Shown here: in pieces, positions 1 through 11,889 of the stretch
Position numbering within the stretch: position 1 is the first letter of the stretch
Layout: every line of letters begins with the position of its first letter
Assembly (NCBI RefSeq): GCF_019649055.1
Contig: NW_026570248.1
Span: 1,054,001-1,118,000 of the forward strand
Origin: Paramacrobiotus metropolitanus
Lineage: Eukaryota; Tardigrada; Eutardigrada; Parachela; Macrobiotidae
Reading direction: 5' to 3'
Length of the DNA: 64,000 nucleotides
Position numbers and translations under genes: made by a program
Notes under the pieces: generated by a model
The model's database searches: none
Told to the model about the DNA's origin: nothing
Seen by the model: the letters and a program-made list of their open reading frames with translations, nothing else

Positions 1-97
1 AGAGCATTTGAATTAACAACGTGAATTACCTGTTATTATGAATATTCTAGTTGAGCCGCAAATTGTTAAATTATGCGCTAATAGAGTATTTTTCCAG

Positions 98-2650
98 CAA
101 TCCTTTTGCCATGCCTTGGAGGCTTTTGAACCTACTGCTAAATTTTTGGTAGACCGATGGGAAAGACCGGAAGTAAGCGTTTTGAATTCTAGATTTTTTT
201 TTCTAGATTTTTTGAATTCTAGAATATGAATTCTCCTTTTTCCCACGATTTCTTTTGGAAATACTTTTTGAAAATTTCAATTAATTTAGCTGTACGTGGG
301 TTTTGGTTTTATGCATCGACCCCAGCGCGATCGTCTCCCTCCCTTTTTTCCACAGTAATATAGCGTCAACTTATCGCAACCGAAAAAAAAAAATAATGTT
401 TATTTCCATCTCTATGTCTCTTAATGTTACTGCATCTGATCAGTAGTATCCGTTTGGTTGATGTTTTTGTGTTTTGCTGAAGAATGCTTTGTGTTTTGCT
501 TTGCGATCTTGTACTTGCGATTGTTGTACTCCAATGTCGTTTCACGACTGTTGTCTGTAGCCTAGAGGGGGCTAATGCTCCGTGCAAAGGACAATAAACT
601 TCCATTATTATTATTATTATTATTATTAGATATGAGGAATGACATGACAATAATTTCTACTTCGAATAAGCAGATGCTCGTCAGACATTTGCTCAGTTTC
701 GTAAATACTGTTCGTTTGATAGGAATAAGCTAATTTCGAATTTGTCGTACAGTACAGATGTAAATAAACAGGAATGGGAGCTTTTCTTATAGGGCGGTGG
801 AGGAATATCGTGTGTTTTGCAAGACGGATTGGTGTTTGAGAAAGCAGGAGTAAACATATCGGTGGTTCACGGCGTTTTGCCAAAGGAAGCGGTAGCGCAA
901 ATGTACAATATAAACAGCAGATTGATTTAAAAACCTGCCATAACATTCTTATCATAAATCTAAAAACATGTTTTGGTTTTATAGGCGTTCGAGGTAAAAT
1001 GGATCACATCGAATGATACTTTTAACTTGATGTGTTGAGAAATGATAAATGCTCGATGACAATACAGGGGAAAGCTCCTGACATCCGATCAGCTCAGCTT
1101 CTTTGCTACAGGAATCAGTTCAGTTGTTCATCCGGTAGGAAAATAATTAAACATACGATAACAAAATAATCATTGTTTGGGTTTTTAGAAGAATCCACAC
1201 GTGCCAACCATTCATTTTAATTATCGCTATTTTGAAGTAATTGACCCTAGCGGCTCAGTCCAGGCATGGTTTGGCGGCGGAACCGACTTGACGCCGTATT
1301 ATCTGGATGAAGAGGTGATATTTGCAGAACAACAAAACGTGATTTCTGTTGTGCAATACTACGATTTGCGAACAATGTAGTCGTAAATAATATCTACATA
1401 ATAATTATGGCGCTGTACCTTTTTAAAGTAATACGTAGAGCCGAAATATCTGTATAACACCAGCATTTAGGATGATTTTTGTCTATTGCAGGATTGCCGG
1501 CATTTCCATTTGCAGCTGAAACAAGCGTGCAATCCGTTCGGTGCCGATAAATACAATAAATTCAAAGAGTGGTGTGACAATTATTTTGTCATATCGCATC
1601 GAGGTTAGTGAGCACTCTTCCATTTCGCGTAACAGCAAACGTTTTGTGAAATCATATTTGCCAAAACGTATGAAATATAAACGGTATAACTACGGTAATC
1701 TACAGATATGTTGATAGACCTTTGCTATTGTTGTTACCTGTTTTGTAATGCGGTCTTATGTCATTGTAAAAAGATCATATACTTGTTTACGTTTTGTGAA
1801 GAGCCATAAAAAGTTTCATAAGAATGCCTAATACCGAAAAGTATTTATATTAGGTGAGCGTCGCGGTGTCGGTGGCATATTCTTTGACGATCTAGAAGAG
1901 CCGACCTTGGAAAATTCCTTCAAATTTATTCAGGTGCAAATCGTACAGTAATTATCTTTACCATAAATAACTTTTGTATTGTACTTAATTAATTACGGGC
2001 GCAAATGCTGTGCACTTGAAGATAATATCGTTTCATTTTGCACCATTCTTAAACAATGAAAGCCTATTGAGAATGTAATTGCAGAGCTGTGCAAACGCCG
2101 TTATACCTTCTTACGTACCAATAGTCACAAAAAACAAGGATAAGCCATACGATACACCAGAGCGAAACTGGCAGTTACTGCGACGAGGACGGTACAAAAG
2201 CGCTTTAGTTCATGTTGATCGATTCGACGAGCAATAACAAAACTTATTATGTGCTTTTCGTTTACAGATATGTGGAATTTAACTGTACGATGCCGCAGGA
2301 TGCTCAGTCTATTACCAAAACAAATCCATAAACTTATTGTAATTTTCGGAATAATTGCCTCGTTATAGTGTTGTATGATCGAGGCACGAAGTTTGGACTA
2401 TTTACTCCTGGCGCACGATACGAAAGCATTTTAATGTCACTGCCGCTCTTAGCCGTAAGTGCAATAAATGCAATTAATATGAGATCACCTAATTTACTAC
2501 CGGCTGCAAAAGTTTATGAGGCGTTTAACTATTCTGCTTTAACAGAAATGGGAATACTGCCATTCACCGTCGCCTGGATCCAGAGAAAATGATTTACTTC
2601 AAGTTCTGAAGAATCCCAGAAATTGGTTGTTGGATGAAGAATGCAAATAA
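98..2650 (+). CDS. CPOX: coproporphyrinogen-III oxidase, 5' end outside the window
   Basis: Oxygen-dependent coproporphyrinogen III oxidase, which makes protoporphyrinogen IX in haem synthesis, normally in the mitochondrial intermembrane space. Exons I joined: 98-172, 793-902, 985-993, 1068-1134, 1189-1314, 1492-1603, 1854-1933, 2085-2191, 2268-2284, 2369-2454 and 2546-2650. All have GT-AG borders and consistent phase, and give 297 residues. Family blocks are plain: [75 protein letters not shown], and WEYCHSP near the end. The N-terminus, including any mitochondrial targeting peptide, lies left of base 1, and base 98 follows an intron acceptor. Two exons are tiny: 9 bases (985-993, encoding RSR of the conserved MRSRGK) and 17 bases (2268-2284). 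Identity is secure; the microexon borders rest on family conservation. Confidence 0.93.
480..629 (+). mobile_element. possible 3' tail of a non-LTR retroelement or SINE in CPOX intron 1
   Basis: The 620-base CPOX intron 173-792 holds a less AT-rich stretch that ends in AATAAACTTCC followed directly by a pure (ATT)n run at about 603-628. A short AATAAA-bearing segment closed by a trinucleotide microsatellite is the usual 3' end of CR1/RTE-like LINEs and their SINEs. No reverse-transcriptase fragment, internal RNA polymerase III promoter or target-site duplication was recognised, so this is inference from the tail alone. Confidence 0.25.
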
Positions 2651-3160
2651 GATTCATTTTTTCACCCTAATTGTTTCTTAGGATAATTCTTACTGTATTG
2701 CTGGTGTGCTTCCGTATTTTTATAGAAGCACAGTACTTAATTAGTGAATTTAACATTCCTGTTACGAATTACAGTGTGCTAGTAGTGTTCGTAAGTAAAA
2801 GCTTGAATATTAGGCTCGCAAGGAACATGCGATTTTTATGTAGAATGAAACCGACAGAAGTACCGTTAGGGAGCATTTTGTTAGTGAGGATTTTATTCAC
2901 ACCGAGAATTCTCTTTATAGCTCTCAACAACAACAGTAAAATATGTATACAACCAGATTATACATATGTGGAGGTACATATTTTACCACACACAATACGA
3001 ATTATGATTTCGTACTATACGATACTATGTATTTCGATAGAGCTGAATTGCATTGCCATGTATTATGATCCAATGGAAAATGATAGTAGAGCTTTTCCAT
3101 GGGCAGACAAACTAAATAATGCAATCACAACTTCAATTATGACTAGATCCTCTGATTAAT
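2651..3160. other. spacer between CPOX and the catalase-like gene
   Basis: AT-rich convergent spacer. A 162-codon open frame (2671-3159, +) crosses it but starts at TTG, has no recognisable family and has the composition of non-coding DNA. I see no gene here. Confidence 0.5.
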
Positions 3161-4117
3161 CTATGACCTCCAACGTTTAGAAGGGTGTTGGAAAAACAGA
3201 TTCTCGTCGCCATAATGCGATCCAAAAACCGGACTACGCGACACCAACTGTCCGATAATTTCCGTCGCATCGCTATTTTGGGTGGGACTGACTGCCAGGG
3301 TGAACAGTACTGAATTCTCGGGAATTGTGGTTAATTGCATGCGCACATCCTGAGCACTGTTGGCGTCCCATCCCAAATCGCCGTTGGGCAGATAGGTAAT
3401 TCTGTACGGCGCTCGCACAGCTTCCGAGACATTCATTCCGTTTGCGTCAACGGAAGCCGCTTCGTAAAACGGCAAATTGAGGGCGGATTCCGGCCGGTCA
3501 TCCGGGCCGCCGGGCAGGTTTTTCGTGGCGGCGCTTATTACTGCCTGCAGAGCGTGCGCCGTTGGATCTATAGTCAGCGGCTCGTCGATGAAATTGGATA
3601 TGGGACGAGTGAAAAAATTGGTGTTTGTTCCCTGTCCATCGGTGTTATTCAACGCGAAAAAATTCTGTGATTTCTGGCCATCAACCAAAATCTTCACAGC
3701 AATGGCGGGGACGATATTCTGCGGATCGTATTTGGCTACAGAAAAGCGTATCAGGCCGATTCCGCCCGTGCGAAATAAACCCGTGTAAGTTGAATTAGGA
3801 AAGATTACCAACTCCACTTTGGCCACCATTCCGTAGGTGTGAACCAGTTTCTTACGACCCGGTGGTAATTCATCGGAACTGTGAAAAAACACCACTTGAA
3901 GGTAGCTCTGGTTGAAGAGACGTATAGAATCCGCAAAACTGGGATTGTTTGTCGGCAGTGGCGCCGGACTGTATGGGGAACTTTCAATCTGCGTCCACAG
4001 AATATTCTGCTTGTCCTGAGCAGATTTCTGGACGTAATCGTCCGGAAGAAGTGCAGTGGTCAGCGTTAAAATTGCTGCCACAGCAGATAGAAATGTGTAA
4101 AAGCACGGAAATTCCAT
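3161..4117 (-). CDS. secreted catalase-like (y4iL-type haem-catalase superfamily) protein, single exon
   Basis: An uninterrupted 318-codon frame. Residues 1-23 form a signal peptide (hydrophobic FLSAVAAILTLTTAL), so the product is probably secreted. The body carries catalase-fold landmarks in order: LVHTYGMVAKVEL (residues ~90-102, matching the distal haem His strand of catalases), YTGLFRTGGIGLIRFSVA (matching the VRFST strand), AIAVKILVDG (matching GFAVKF) and NTDGQGTNTNFFTRP (matching NTPVFF). The C-terminus ends with SHYGDENLFFQHP. At 318 residues it is shorter than true catalase (~500) and fits the small catalase-like group typified by rhizobial y4iL. The proximal haem-ligand motif RxxxY of classic catalases was not recognised, so peroxide-splitting activity is uncertain. 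No intron, unlike nearly all its neighbours, which may indicate bacterial or fungal origin. Family assignment is from memory of motifs. Confidence 0.6.
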   Translation of the reverse strand: MEFPCFYTFLSAVAAILTLTTALLPDDYVQKSAQDKQNILWTQIESSPYSPAPLPTNNPSFADSIRLFNQSYLQVVFFHSSDELPPGRKKLVHTYGMVAKVELVIFPNSTYTGLFRTGGIGLIRFSVAKYDPQNIVPAIAVKILVDGQKSQNFFALNNTDGQGTNTNFFTRPISNFIDEPLTIDPTAHALQAVISAATKNLPGGPDDRPESALNLPFYEAASVDANGMNVSEAVRAPYRITYLPNGDLGWDANSAQDVRMQLTTIPENSVLFTLAVSPTQNSDATEIIGQLVSRSPVFGSHYGDENLFFQHPSKRWRS

Positions 4118-4183
4118 TTTATCTCTTCTACAACCAGGTTTCTTCTACATGACTGTACTCTATCGCTGTTAATACAGCTTCTT

Positions 4184-4194
4184 CCTTTAAATAC
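4184..4194 (-). promoter_or_regulatory. possible TATA-like box of the catalase-like gene
   Basis: On the minus strand TATTTAAAGG lies about 70 bases upstream of the ATG at 4117. Spacing and sequence allow a core promoter, but in AT-rich DNA such a match is weak evidence. Confidence 0.25.
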
Positions 4195-4834
4195 TCTACT
4201 GCCTGTGCAGCTTTCAGCTGCGAAGAACAATAGGGAATTTTTCTTAAAAAGCAACGCCATTCAGCCGAAATATGTCTAGATGTTTGCCCTACGGTTATAC
4301 TCCTTTATATACTAGCACATCATACCAAAATTCGCAGCCGTGTGGATAGCGCTAACAAAAAACAGGTCTTCATTGTCATAGATCGGCACTATTGGGTGCT
4401 GCAATTGAAATTGACTACTTCGAAGTACTCGTACTACAGTGACAGAGATTACACTAAATGCTCTTTCTGGTAACTTAATTGTTGGATAACTTATGATCAT
4501 GCTTGATAGCTCGAAATCATGAGTCGCCGATTTACATAGCAGCATAAATATAATACGAGTACAGTACGCACTGTAAATTACCTGGCGTAATGATATTTTT
4601 TTCGCTTTGTATCATGTTGCAGTTTAAGGACCGTGTCGAGCCATAAAAAATGACTCAAGTGTTATCTACTCTAAATCTATAAGAATAATAATACAAATGA
4701 AGCGCCCAAGTGCGCATCTTCAACTAACAATCGCAACCTTTATTAACAACTGAAATGAAAACGCTCACTTTTCAACTTTCAGTCCGACTGTACAGGCCAT
4801 ATGAAAAACCAAATTACGCATAAGTTAACAAAAT
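4195..4834. other. spacer between the catalase-like gene and NOTUM
   Basis: Upstream region of the catalase-like gene and downstream region of NOTUM. No conserved protein, RNA gene or clear repeat was seen on either strand. Confidence 0.5.
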
Positions 4835-7800
4835 CTAAAGAAACACTTCTCCTATAGGATCTTCACCAGAAACGCCGGCATTCCGCAGCATCTGTTCGAA
4901 AGTTATTGGTTGTGCGGAAAACGTATCATAATTTTTCGGGCAATACTGATTACAGTTTGGCAAAGAACACCGATCAATTACATGGCTACTGCAAAACTTG
5001 GTCCCAAAATTTTGCATATGTGCTGGCAGCCCCGCTCGGCGTTTATTACGCTGTGCTCTAAGTGATTTCCTGTTCATTTTATCAACAACATTGTTCTCGG
5101 AGTGACATCGACAACGCTTCTTTCGGGCATTTGTACTTCCCGAAGTGTTTAATTGCCTTCGTTTCTTCCTTCTTAAACGGCATTTCCTTAGCTGTTCCTT
5201 ACAGGATAGTGGCGGAGACGTGGGTTGATCACTTAGCATATCTGGCCTAAAAACATTTTAATAACTTACTAAACATAAGCACAGATGTGAAAGCAAAATT
5301 AATATGAAATTGTAGCGAAAAAGCGAATGCATATACATAAAATATATATCAAAGCACATGTGCGCATTTAAACTACTTCACCACTCACATTTCATTCATC
5401 CGAACTGAATTCGAAGGTGTAGAATGAAGACGACCTCCGGATCCGCGCTTTTCCCACCAGCATCTCAAAGCGCTTCCAAAGGTCACATGATTAACTGAAT
5501 ACTGGGACCAAAGTTTTTCGGTCAACACAACGTGCCCAACACAAGATGGGGCGAACACCGCGCTAAACAGAAAAGTATGTTTTTTGAACAGCGAATAAAT
5601 CTTAATCGTATTTCATTCTTACGAAATATTGTTCAAAGAGTCCACCATGGTTTGTCGCAAGGTCTGCACATATGTTCCATGCGCTTTAGTCCGAGGCACA
5701 AAAACGTTGGCGGCCATGAGTTGAGCTTCGTCGTACAGCCATTGAAAAACAAATAATGGAGCTAAAAATACATTCTGATACAGTATTTCACTGTACAGTA
5801 GCGGTCCAGCAGTTTTGCATTCTAAGCCATTAAATGAATACTGCCGAGGGTTACAGCTCAGCACCACCATCCTGCATTACGTAAGGCTAATGAAATTACT
5901 CTATGCACTATGTTATCTCAGTTGCCTATGTATAGTTGCACTATGCGTAGTTAAATTACATTTTAACGAAGCAAATTAAAAGCTCTGCCACAATGCACGT
6001 TTATCTAGATTTCATACATGCGTGCCAAGTACAATCAAGCATTAGTAAGCAATGCAGTACATGTCTTACTTTGTATCACAGGATAAAGCTTAAAGCCGAA
6101 ATAACATTTCCATGGTTCATGTCTGTACAGTTTCCGGCACCGGTCAGGAATATCACCGTTCCACAATTTAATTCCCTTTTTCACACTTTCTATGGGAGAA
6201 CACCGGCGTGGATCCACACAGTCCACGGTACGGAACGGCTCCGATTCCAAAAACCATCCGGAATCCATTAACCCTCTCACTTCGGCTTTGCAACCTTCGT
6301 CGCGAAGCTGCTCGGCAATCCGGTCCACGTTAAGCATTACACCGGTTGCCCCAGCGCTATATCAGATTATCAATTCAAAGATATCCATTAGAATAAAAGG
6401 TTATATTTGCGGATATTAATACCGCTGACTGCTGCTACAGGAACAGTTCATTTGTATTGCATCTGGCGAAAAAATTACTATTCACCTGCTCCCCGCAAGA
6501 AGAACCTTTCTTGCTTTCAGCAGTCCGCGTGGCAGAAGAGCTCGGACGACCTCTCGAAGAATTAGAGCGCCCATAAAGGAAAATTTTTGCTCTGAAAAAT
6601 ATTACAATGTAATAACGTACGCACATTTGTAGAACACATACTATTAATGCCGCATTCGTTTTGTTATTTAGGTTCGCCGTATGAGTAAATGCTTGTACTG
6701 TACAGTACTTTGTTATGGTTATTTGCATTATGTTCTTTACCAAAAATTCGTCCACACGCATTAACGCAGATACATGTTATACTATATAAATAAATATTCG
6801 GTAAAAAATATACAACCAGTTGCTTTCATTATGCATACACCAACATATTGTAGATAAATGATTTGGGGAATTCTAACGCAACGCAAAATGTGTGTCGTGT
6901 AGCTTTGGCTGCTTACTATACGCACTTGTCGATTTGGCGGAAGTGATGCCCGTCCAAACATCGCTTGAACAGTACGGTACGTATCTGCAAATAATCTTGT
7001 TGGGAAAATGCAACGAAAACTGGAATGGCACAAACAGATTATGCAAGCAAAATAACCGCATACACGATATTGGTGTTCCAGAAAAGAGGATTTTCTTCCG
7101 CATCTGGCGACAAAATTCCAGATGCGATGTGATGCTCTTGCCAGGTCTTGGACGACATGAGTGACCGACTGTGCATCCAGCGGGAATCACAACTGTTTGA
7201 ATCAAAGCAGTACCATCCGCCTTCCAGGAATATTAGCCATGTCTTACTCCCGGGATACTTTCGGATGTAATAACTATAAGAAAACACAAGGAGTTAATCA
7301 TTGCTGGCAAAAACTATATGGTTTTACTTCCAAACTAACTGAATTTCAACGGCTGATTCACAGTTCTTAAGTACAATCAGTTATAATCGTCATGCAGGTT
7401 TCACCACCGAATGAAATACTTCTTAATTACAGTATAATCGAATGTACTTGAAGTATATAATTTAGTAGTATTGTGCGCCACTAAGGGGTAACAAAATGTC
7501 TCTAAATATTGATTGCTGTTTTTAAAAATTATTGCGCATGAAAGGTCAAAAGAAGACGTATGTGTTACAGTATATTATCTACTACTCTAAAGAAATGATC
7601 GCTATAGCTGAATATTGGTAACCATTAAAGGGAGTGCATATTATGTATTAAAAAGGGAATGCATATTAAGGAAACGTTCGCTTTCGGCTTATATCTTAAA
7701 ATGGTGCCGGGGAACCTTTTAACTTCATTTTGGTCACCAGATTTTCTTGATGAAAAGGCGAAGTGGTCGTGCAGTAAGCGTTGTTCAAACCATTAGGAAA

Positions 7801-8213
7801 ATCAAATTCTTAAGTTACCCGGATCTTGAGCCATCGTTGCATGTGACGGAAGTATTTTTGAGGAATACTCGTCTGAGGTCAGGTGCATTGTGATTATGAT
7901 TGCTAATACTGCTGCTGATCGTCTCAAGTGTGCTTTTCATCACTTTTCCGTCAGCTACATCCATCCACCACGAAGAGGACAAATCATCGTCTTTCGGTAA
8001 CAAAAAGCTCGAATGGAAATGATTAGTCGGTCTCAAATCAATAGGCACAATGGCGGCAAAATTCATAATGACCACCAACGAATAAGCGGAACTGTGCTTC
8101 CACGGCGCAGCGACACTCCACGTTCCCATTGTGAACCGGCAGTAAGACGCACTGAGAGGATCGTGAAGGAAGCTTTTATGGAGATGCAGTGGGCATTTCT
8201 GCAAGCTACACAC
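4835..8213 (-). CDS. NOTUM: palmitoleoyl-protein carboxylesterase NOTUM (Wnt deacylase)
   Basis: Secreted alpha/beta hydrolase that removes the palmitoleate from Wnt proteins and so switches off Wnt signalling. Exons, 5' to 3': 8213(or 8129)-7819, 7273-7064, 6984-6917, 6591-6486, 6356-6070, 5761-5623, 5562-5389 and 5246-4835, all in phase; about 568-596 residues. Diagnostic blocks: LIFLEGGWYCFDSNSCDSRW, PYCSSDVWTG, nucleophile elbow LLAGSSAGATG, the Asp region FQWLYDEAQL and the His region APSCVGHVVL, so the Ser-Asp-His triad is intact. The C-terminus keeps the Cys cluster DRCSLPNCNQYCP. The start is unsure: ATG 8213 gives a poor leader, while ATG 8129 precedes hydrophobic AYSLVVIMNFAAIVPI, a plausible signal sequence; another 5' exon is possible. 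Residues between ALRCW and DRCSLP contain an unusually Arg/Lys-rich insertion. Confidence 0.93.
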
Positions 8214-11200
8214 AAGGAAGAATAATTACGGCACTTTATTAGCAACGCTTGCATAAAACAATTTGAACATAATTATCGCTTACACGGTTACACTAAACCG
8301 CTCCAACTGTATACTTGACAAACAGTATGTGCGGGGTAAGTGCTGCCAGAAATTTGCTGAGGATAGTTAGTAAATGCGCGGCATCGTTTCTATTCGTAGC
8401 AAGGGAATTAACGCTTTACATAATTTTGATGCGGATCTGAACACTTCAAGAAAGTCCCAATTGCAACGACCCCATCATTTTTATTACCTAGATTAGTAAC
8501 AGCTTTTCAGTTTTGCAGTTTCCAAAATTTTCAGTAATACTATTTCTGTCATCTTTGTACGGGTACTAATAATAAAAAATTACACTGTTTTGTTTTAGGC
8601 AGCACCGCGGAAATTGAGACAGCCTGAACGGCGCACGTTAAACATCAAAGAAGCCGCCGATCTAAGATGAGCGTACATAACACGAACACTAAACCGGTTA
8701 AAGAGCAGCTAGAGCGTCATATTCATCCTTAATATCTGTCGCGTGGATAGGATTATATCGGCAGGTGCAAAAGTGAGAGCATAACAAATGGAATACAGAA
8801 TTTTTCTTTGATATATGCCGCGTATGCGTTTACAATGCATTCGCATATATTCTGTGTATATTCATACCAAATACACAACGTAAATGTATACAATTTCTGC
8901 AGTTGGGGTGCCGACATAGAAAATTAACAAAACTACGGCATTTAGTTGCCCTATACGTCTTGGCATTGTCATTTAATTCGAAATTTGCATTAGTGGCTCA
9001 TTGAGCGATTAGTGGATATGGAACGCGCTTTAGAATACTGTTCAACGCTTTAGAACAGCGTTCGGCAAATTCTAGAAATTGTTACAAAATGCTGATTTCT
9101 CAGTGCTAAAGACAGCTGGATATGTATAACAGAAATTATGAGCACCTCAGTGTTGTCTATCAAATTTATAAGTTTATGCGCTACCGTTGCGGCTTGCATT
9201 TTTATCACACTGACCATTATTAATGTTGCTGATCATACCCACCTTATTAATCATACTTTAGTACTGCTAGCGCTACTGCGGTTGCTACCCACCTTTCCAG
9301 TAGATGCCGCGTTTTTTTTTAGTAATTTTGTTCATAGTCATACATCAGACTTCTCTTGTCACAGCTGCTGAACTGCATATACTTTTTTGGAAGTATAACA
9401 GTTAGGCTTTACAGAAATACTACGAAATAAGTGTATTTCGTAATATTTCGGTTTCGCTACTGCGATATTGCATTTATACGAATATTATATATTCCAGAAA
9501 TTGCAGCTTCAGGGAAGTGGTCTTCTACCTACCACCTGGCAATGTGCAGTAGGCCAGTAGCTCAGTAATGTGGAAGTTTTTAAAGACTTATGAGTTTTAT
9601 GAGAGCTTGAGAGCTTATGAGTTTTATGCCTTTTTTCCCCTGCACTGCTTTTTGATTTTTCAAATTCTTTCAGTTATGTAAACATATTCTTACAATAATA
9701 TTTTACGGCGTATCAAGTGAGTACTAGTGTAATCTTTAAACCTGGGCTGAATATCTCTACCATAAACTTCGATTATACTTACGATAAAACTAAACTTACC
9801 TTTCCCGGCTTTTCCTGGTGGGAAACGTCTGCGGTCACCCTTAATGTTTTCAGTTTTGTTTCCACGAAGAACAAAGTGTTAATTGCACTGCTTTCGATTT
9901 CCAGTTTTACTCATCCGACAAATCCAGGATCCAGATAATTTTTGCAACATATTTACTCATTCGATTAATAGTTCAGTTGGCTATGTTTTAACTACTGCAG
10001 GCGACATAAAGAAACATGAATACTTCTATGGAAGATTAAGGTCTGTTGCCGGAACTTCTTTGATATGCATGCACTTACTGAGGAAATTTGCATATCTCAA
10101 ATTTAAAAAAGATCTTGGAACTTTCGAGCGCTCTTGCAATGCCACCCCTTGGTTAGACTTCAATTTCAAAAGAATCAAAGGACATGTATACGTCAAAAAG
10201 CTTATTGTAAGATACGATCTAATAAGGGAGCATTAAGCAGAGCATTATAGGCGGGCGACGCCGGGTTCCCAGTTTACCGAATCGTGCATTCAACAGAATG
10301 CCCGCGCGCCAGTCTGTCGATGGTTTGTGCAATAACTCTGACCAATCAAGAATCGGCGGCAACTTCAAAGGAATAAAAGTACTGATATTATTATTGGTTA
10401 TTAGTACTTCTGTCAATAATATAATGTTGCACGGAGAAAATCTCACGTAACCCAACCCGCATTCACGGTATTACTGTGGCAGTTGTTCTTCAAAAGTTCC
10501 GCATGGGCCGCTTTACGTTTGGTACTAATATTATTTCTGTTCTCAAATCTCAGTTTTACGCTTACCTACGTGCGGTTTGTGGAGCTGGACATGTTGAAAA
10601 CATAAGAATTTATAGAGAACGATGTAAATTAAATGAATTGTATGTTTTGATATTGGTACCGATAATACTAGGGTAATAACTGAATTGCCATACCAAATCC
10701 ACACATCCAGATTTATTCTGGGTAAATATAATTTAAACACATGTGTACAGTATCATAGCATATGTTGCGGTTCGCCTTTATCCGCTTTGCACAGTGTCTG
10801 CTAAACACACACAAAAATTTAAATTTGTATATGATTTATAGTAATTAATAGTACATATTATTCTAATTATTTTTGTTACTTGTAATATTACTCAGTAGTT
10901 ACAATATATATGTACTATTGTACGAGAATTTTTTCGACAGTGGAGAGATGGGATTTAAGTTTTCCTCTTCGAGCATCTTGGTTGATTTCTCACCTTATTC
11001 AGAAGTCACGTTATAAAAGCCATAATAAAATTGTGAACTGCTTCTTTCTATTAACACTAAGTGCAAGTGCGGCTACCTTCTATTTAAATTATTCGTTACA
11101 TTTTCCAATCTATTACGATCATATAATATATGACGTTTTGTTTAATAGACTTAATTTTTAATAGTGTATTTTCGAAAATTACAAGTAAAATGCCCTCAGG

Positions 11201-11889
11201 GAATACATCGGAACTGAAAAAGTAGATTTTCAGTCTTCATGAATTTTTCAGTTTTTACGAATAATCAACGATTTTGAGCTGCATAATCAACGATAATCAA
11301 CGATTAATCCCTTTGACCATGAGCAAATTTACAGTAACTTAAATCGACCCATGGCAATACGCAAGAAATAGTTATACTGAAGCTAACGATTTCCGAACTG
11401 TTTATGATCAGTAATATACTGACTATTTACCAAATCATTTATGAGAACTAACCAGTGAGAAGAGTAATTGATATGCTCCCATTACCGGCAACCAAATGCG
11501 GCAATGGACTACCTGTGGGACAATTAAGTTAACAAGAGGCGTGCGCTCTTGACAAGCTGCAATTTAATTGTAGTGCGGTGATGGTTGATTACTGGACGAC
11601 GATAAACGCAGACTCATCCCGTCTCGTCATTTGCGCGACCTAAAAACACTCCGATATGTGACCCGAAACGTTTCGGCCGCGCCAGACGCCAGGATCTAGT
11701 CGCCAGAGCTCACATTAATACTTGTACACGGTGCCGAACTGACGATATTATTCGAGTGCAGATGAAGCAGAACTTCTGTAATTTTATAACATCGAATATT
11801 GCGAGCTATATAACTAGCCCTAAGTACATGCTAAGGGACATTTGATTGGAATATTTAATTTACTGCCAGAACAAACGGTAAGTATTATA
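8214..11889. other. 3.7 kb without a recognised gene
   Basis: AT-rich DNA upstream of NOTUM. Open frames of 66-117 codons occur on both strands but show no family resemblance, coherent splice sites or compositional bias. A triplicate ATAATCAACGAT motif sits near 11261-11305. NOTUM 5' untranslated sequence and promoter presumably lie in the first part. Confidence 0.5.

Noticed and set aside
2671-3159. 162-codon plus-strand frame after CPOX
   Set aside because: It begins with TTG, has no family resemblance and the composition of AT-rich spacer.
3335-3788. Plus-strand frames of 111 and 103 codons
   Set aside because: They are antisense shadows of the catalase-like gene on the minus strand.
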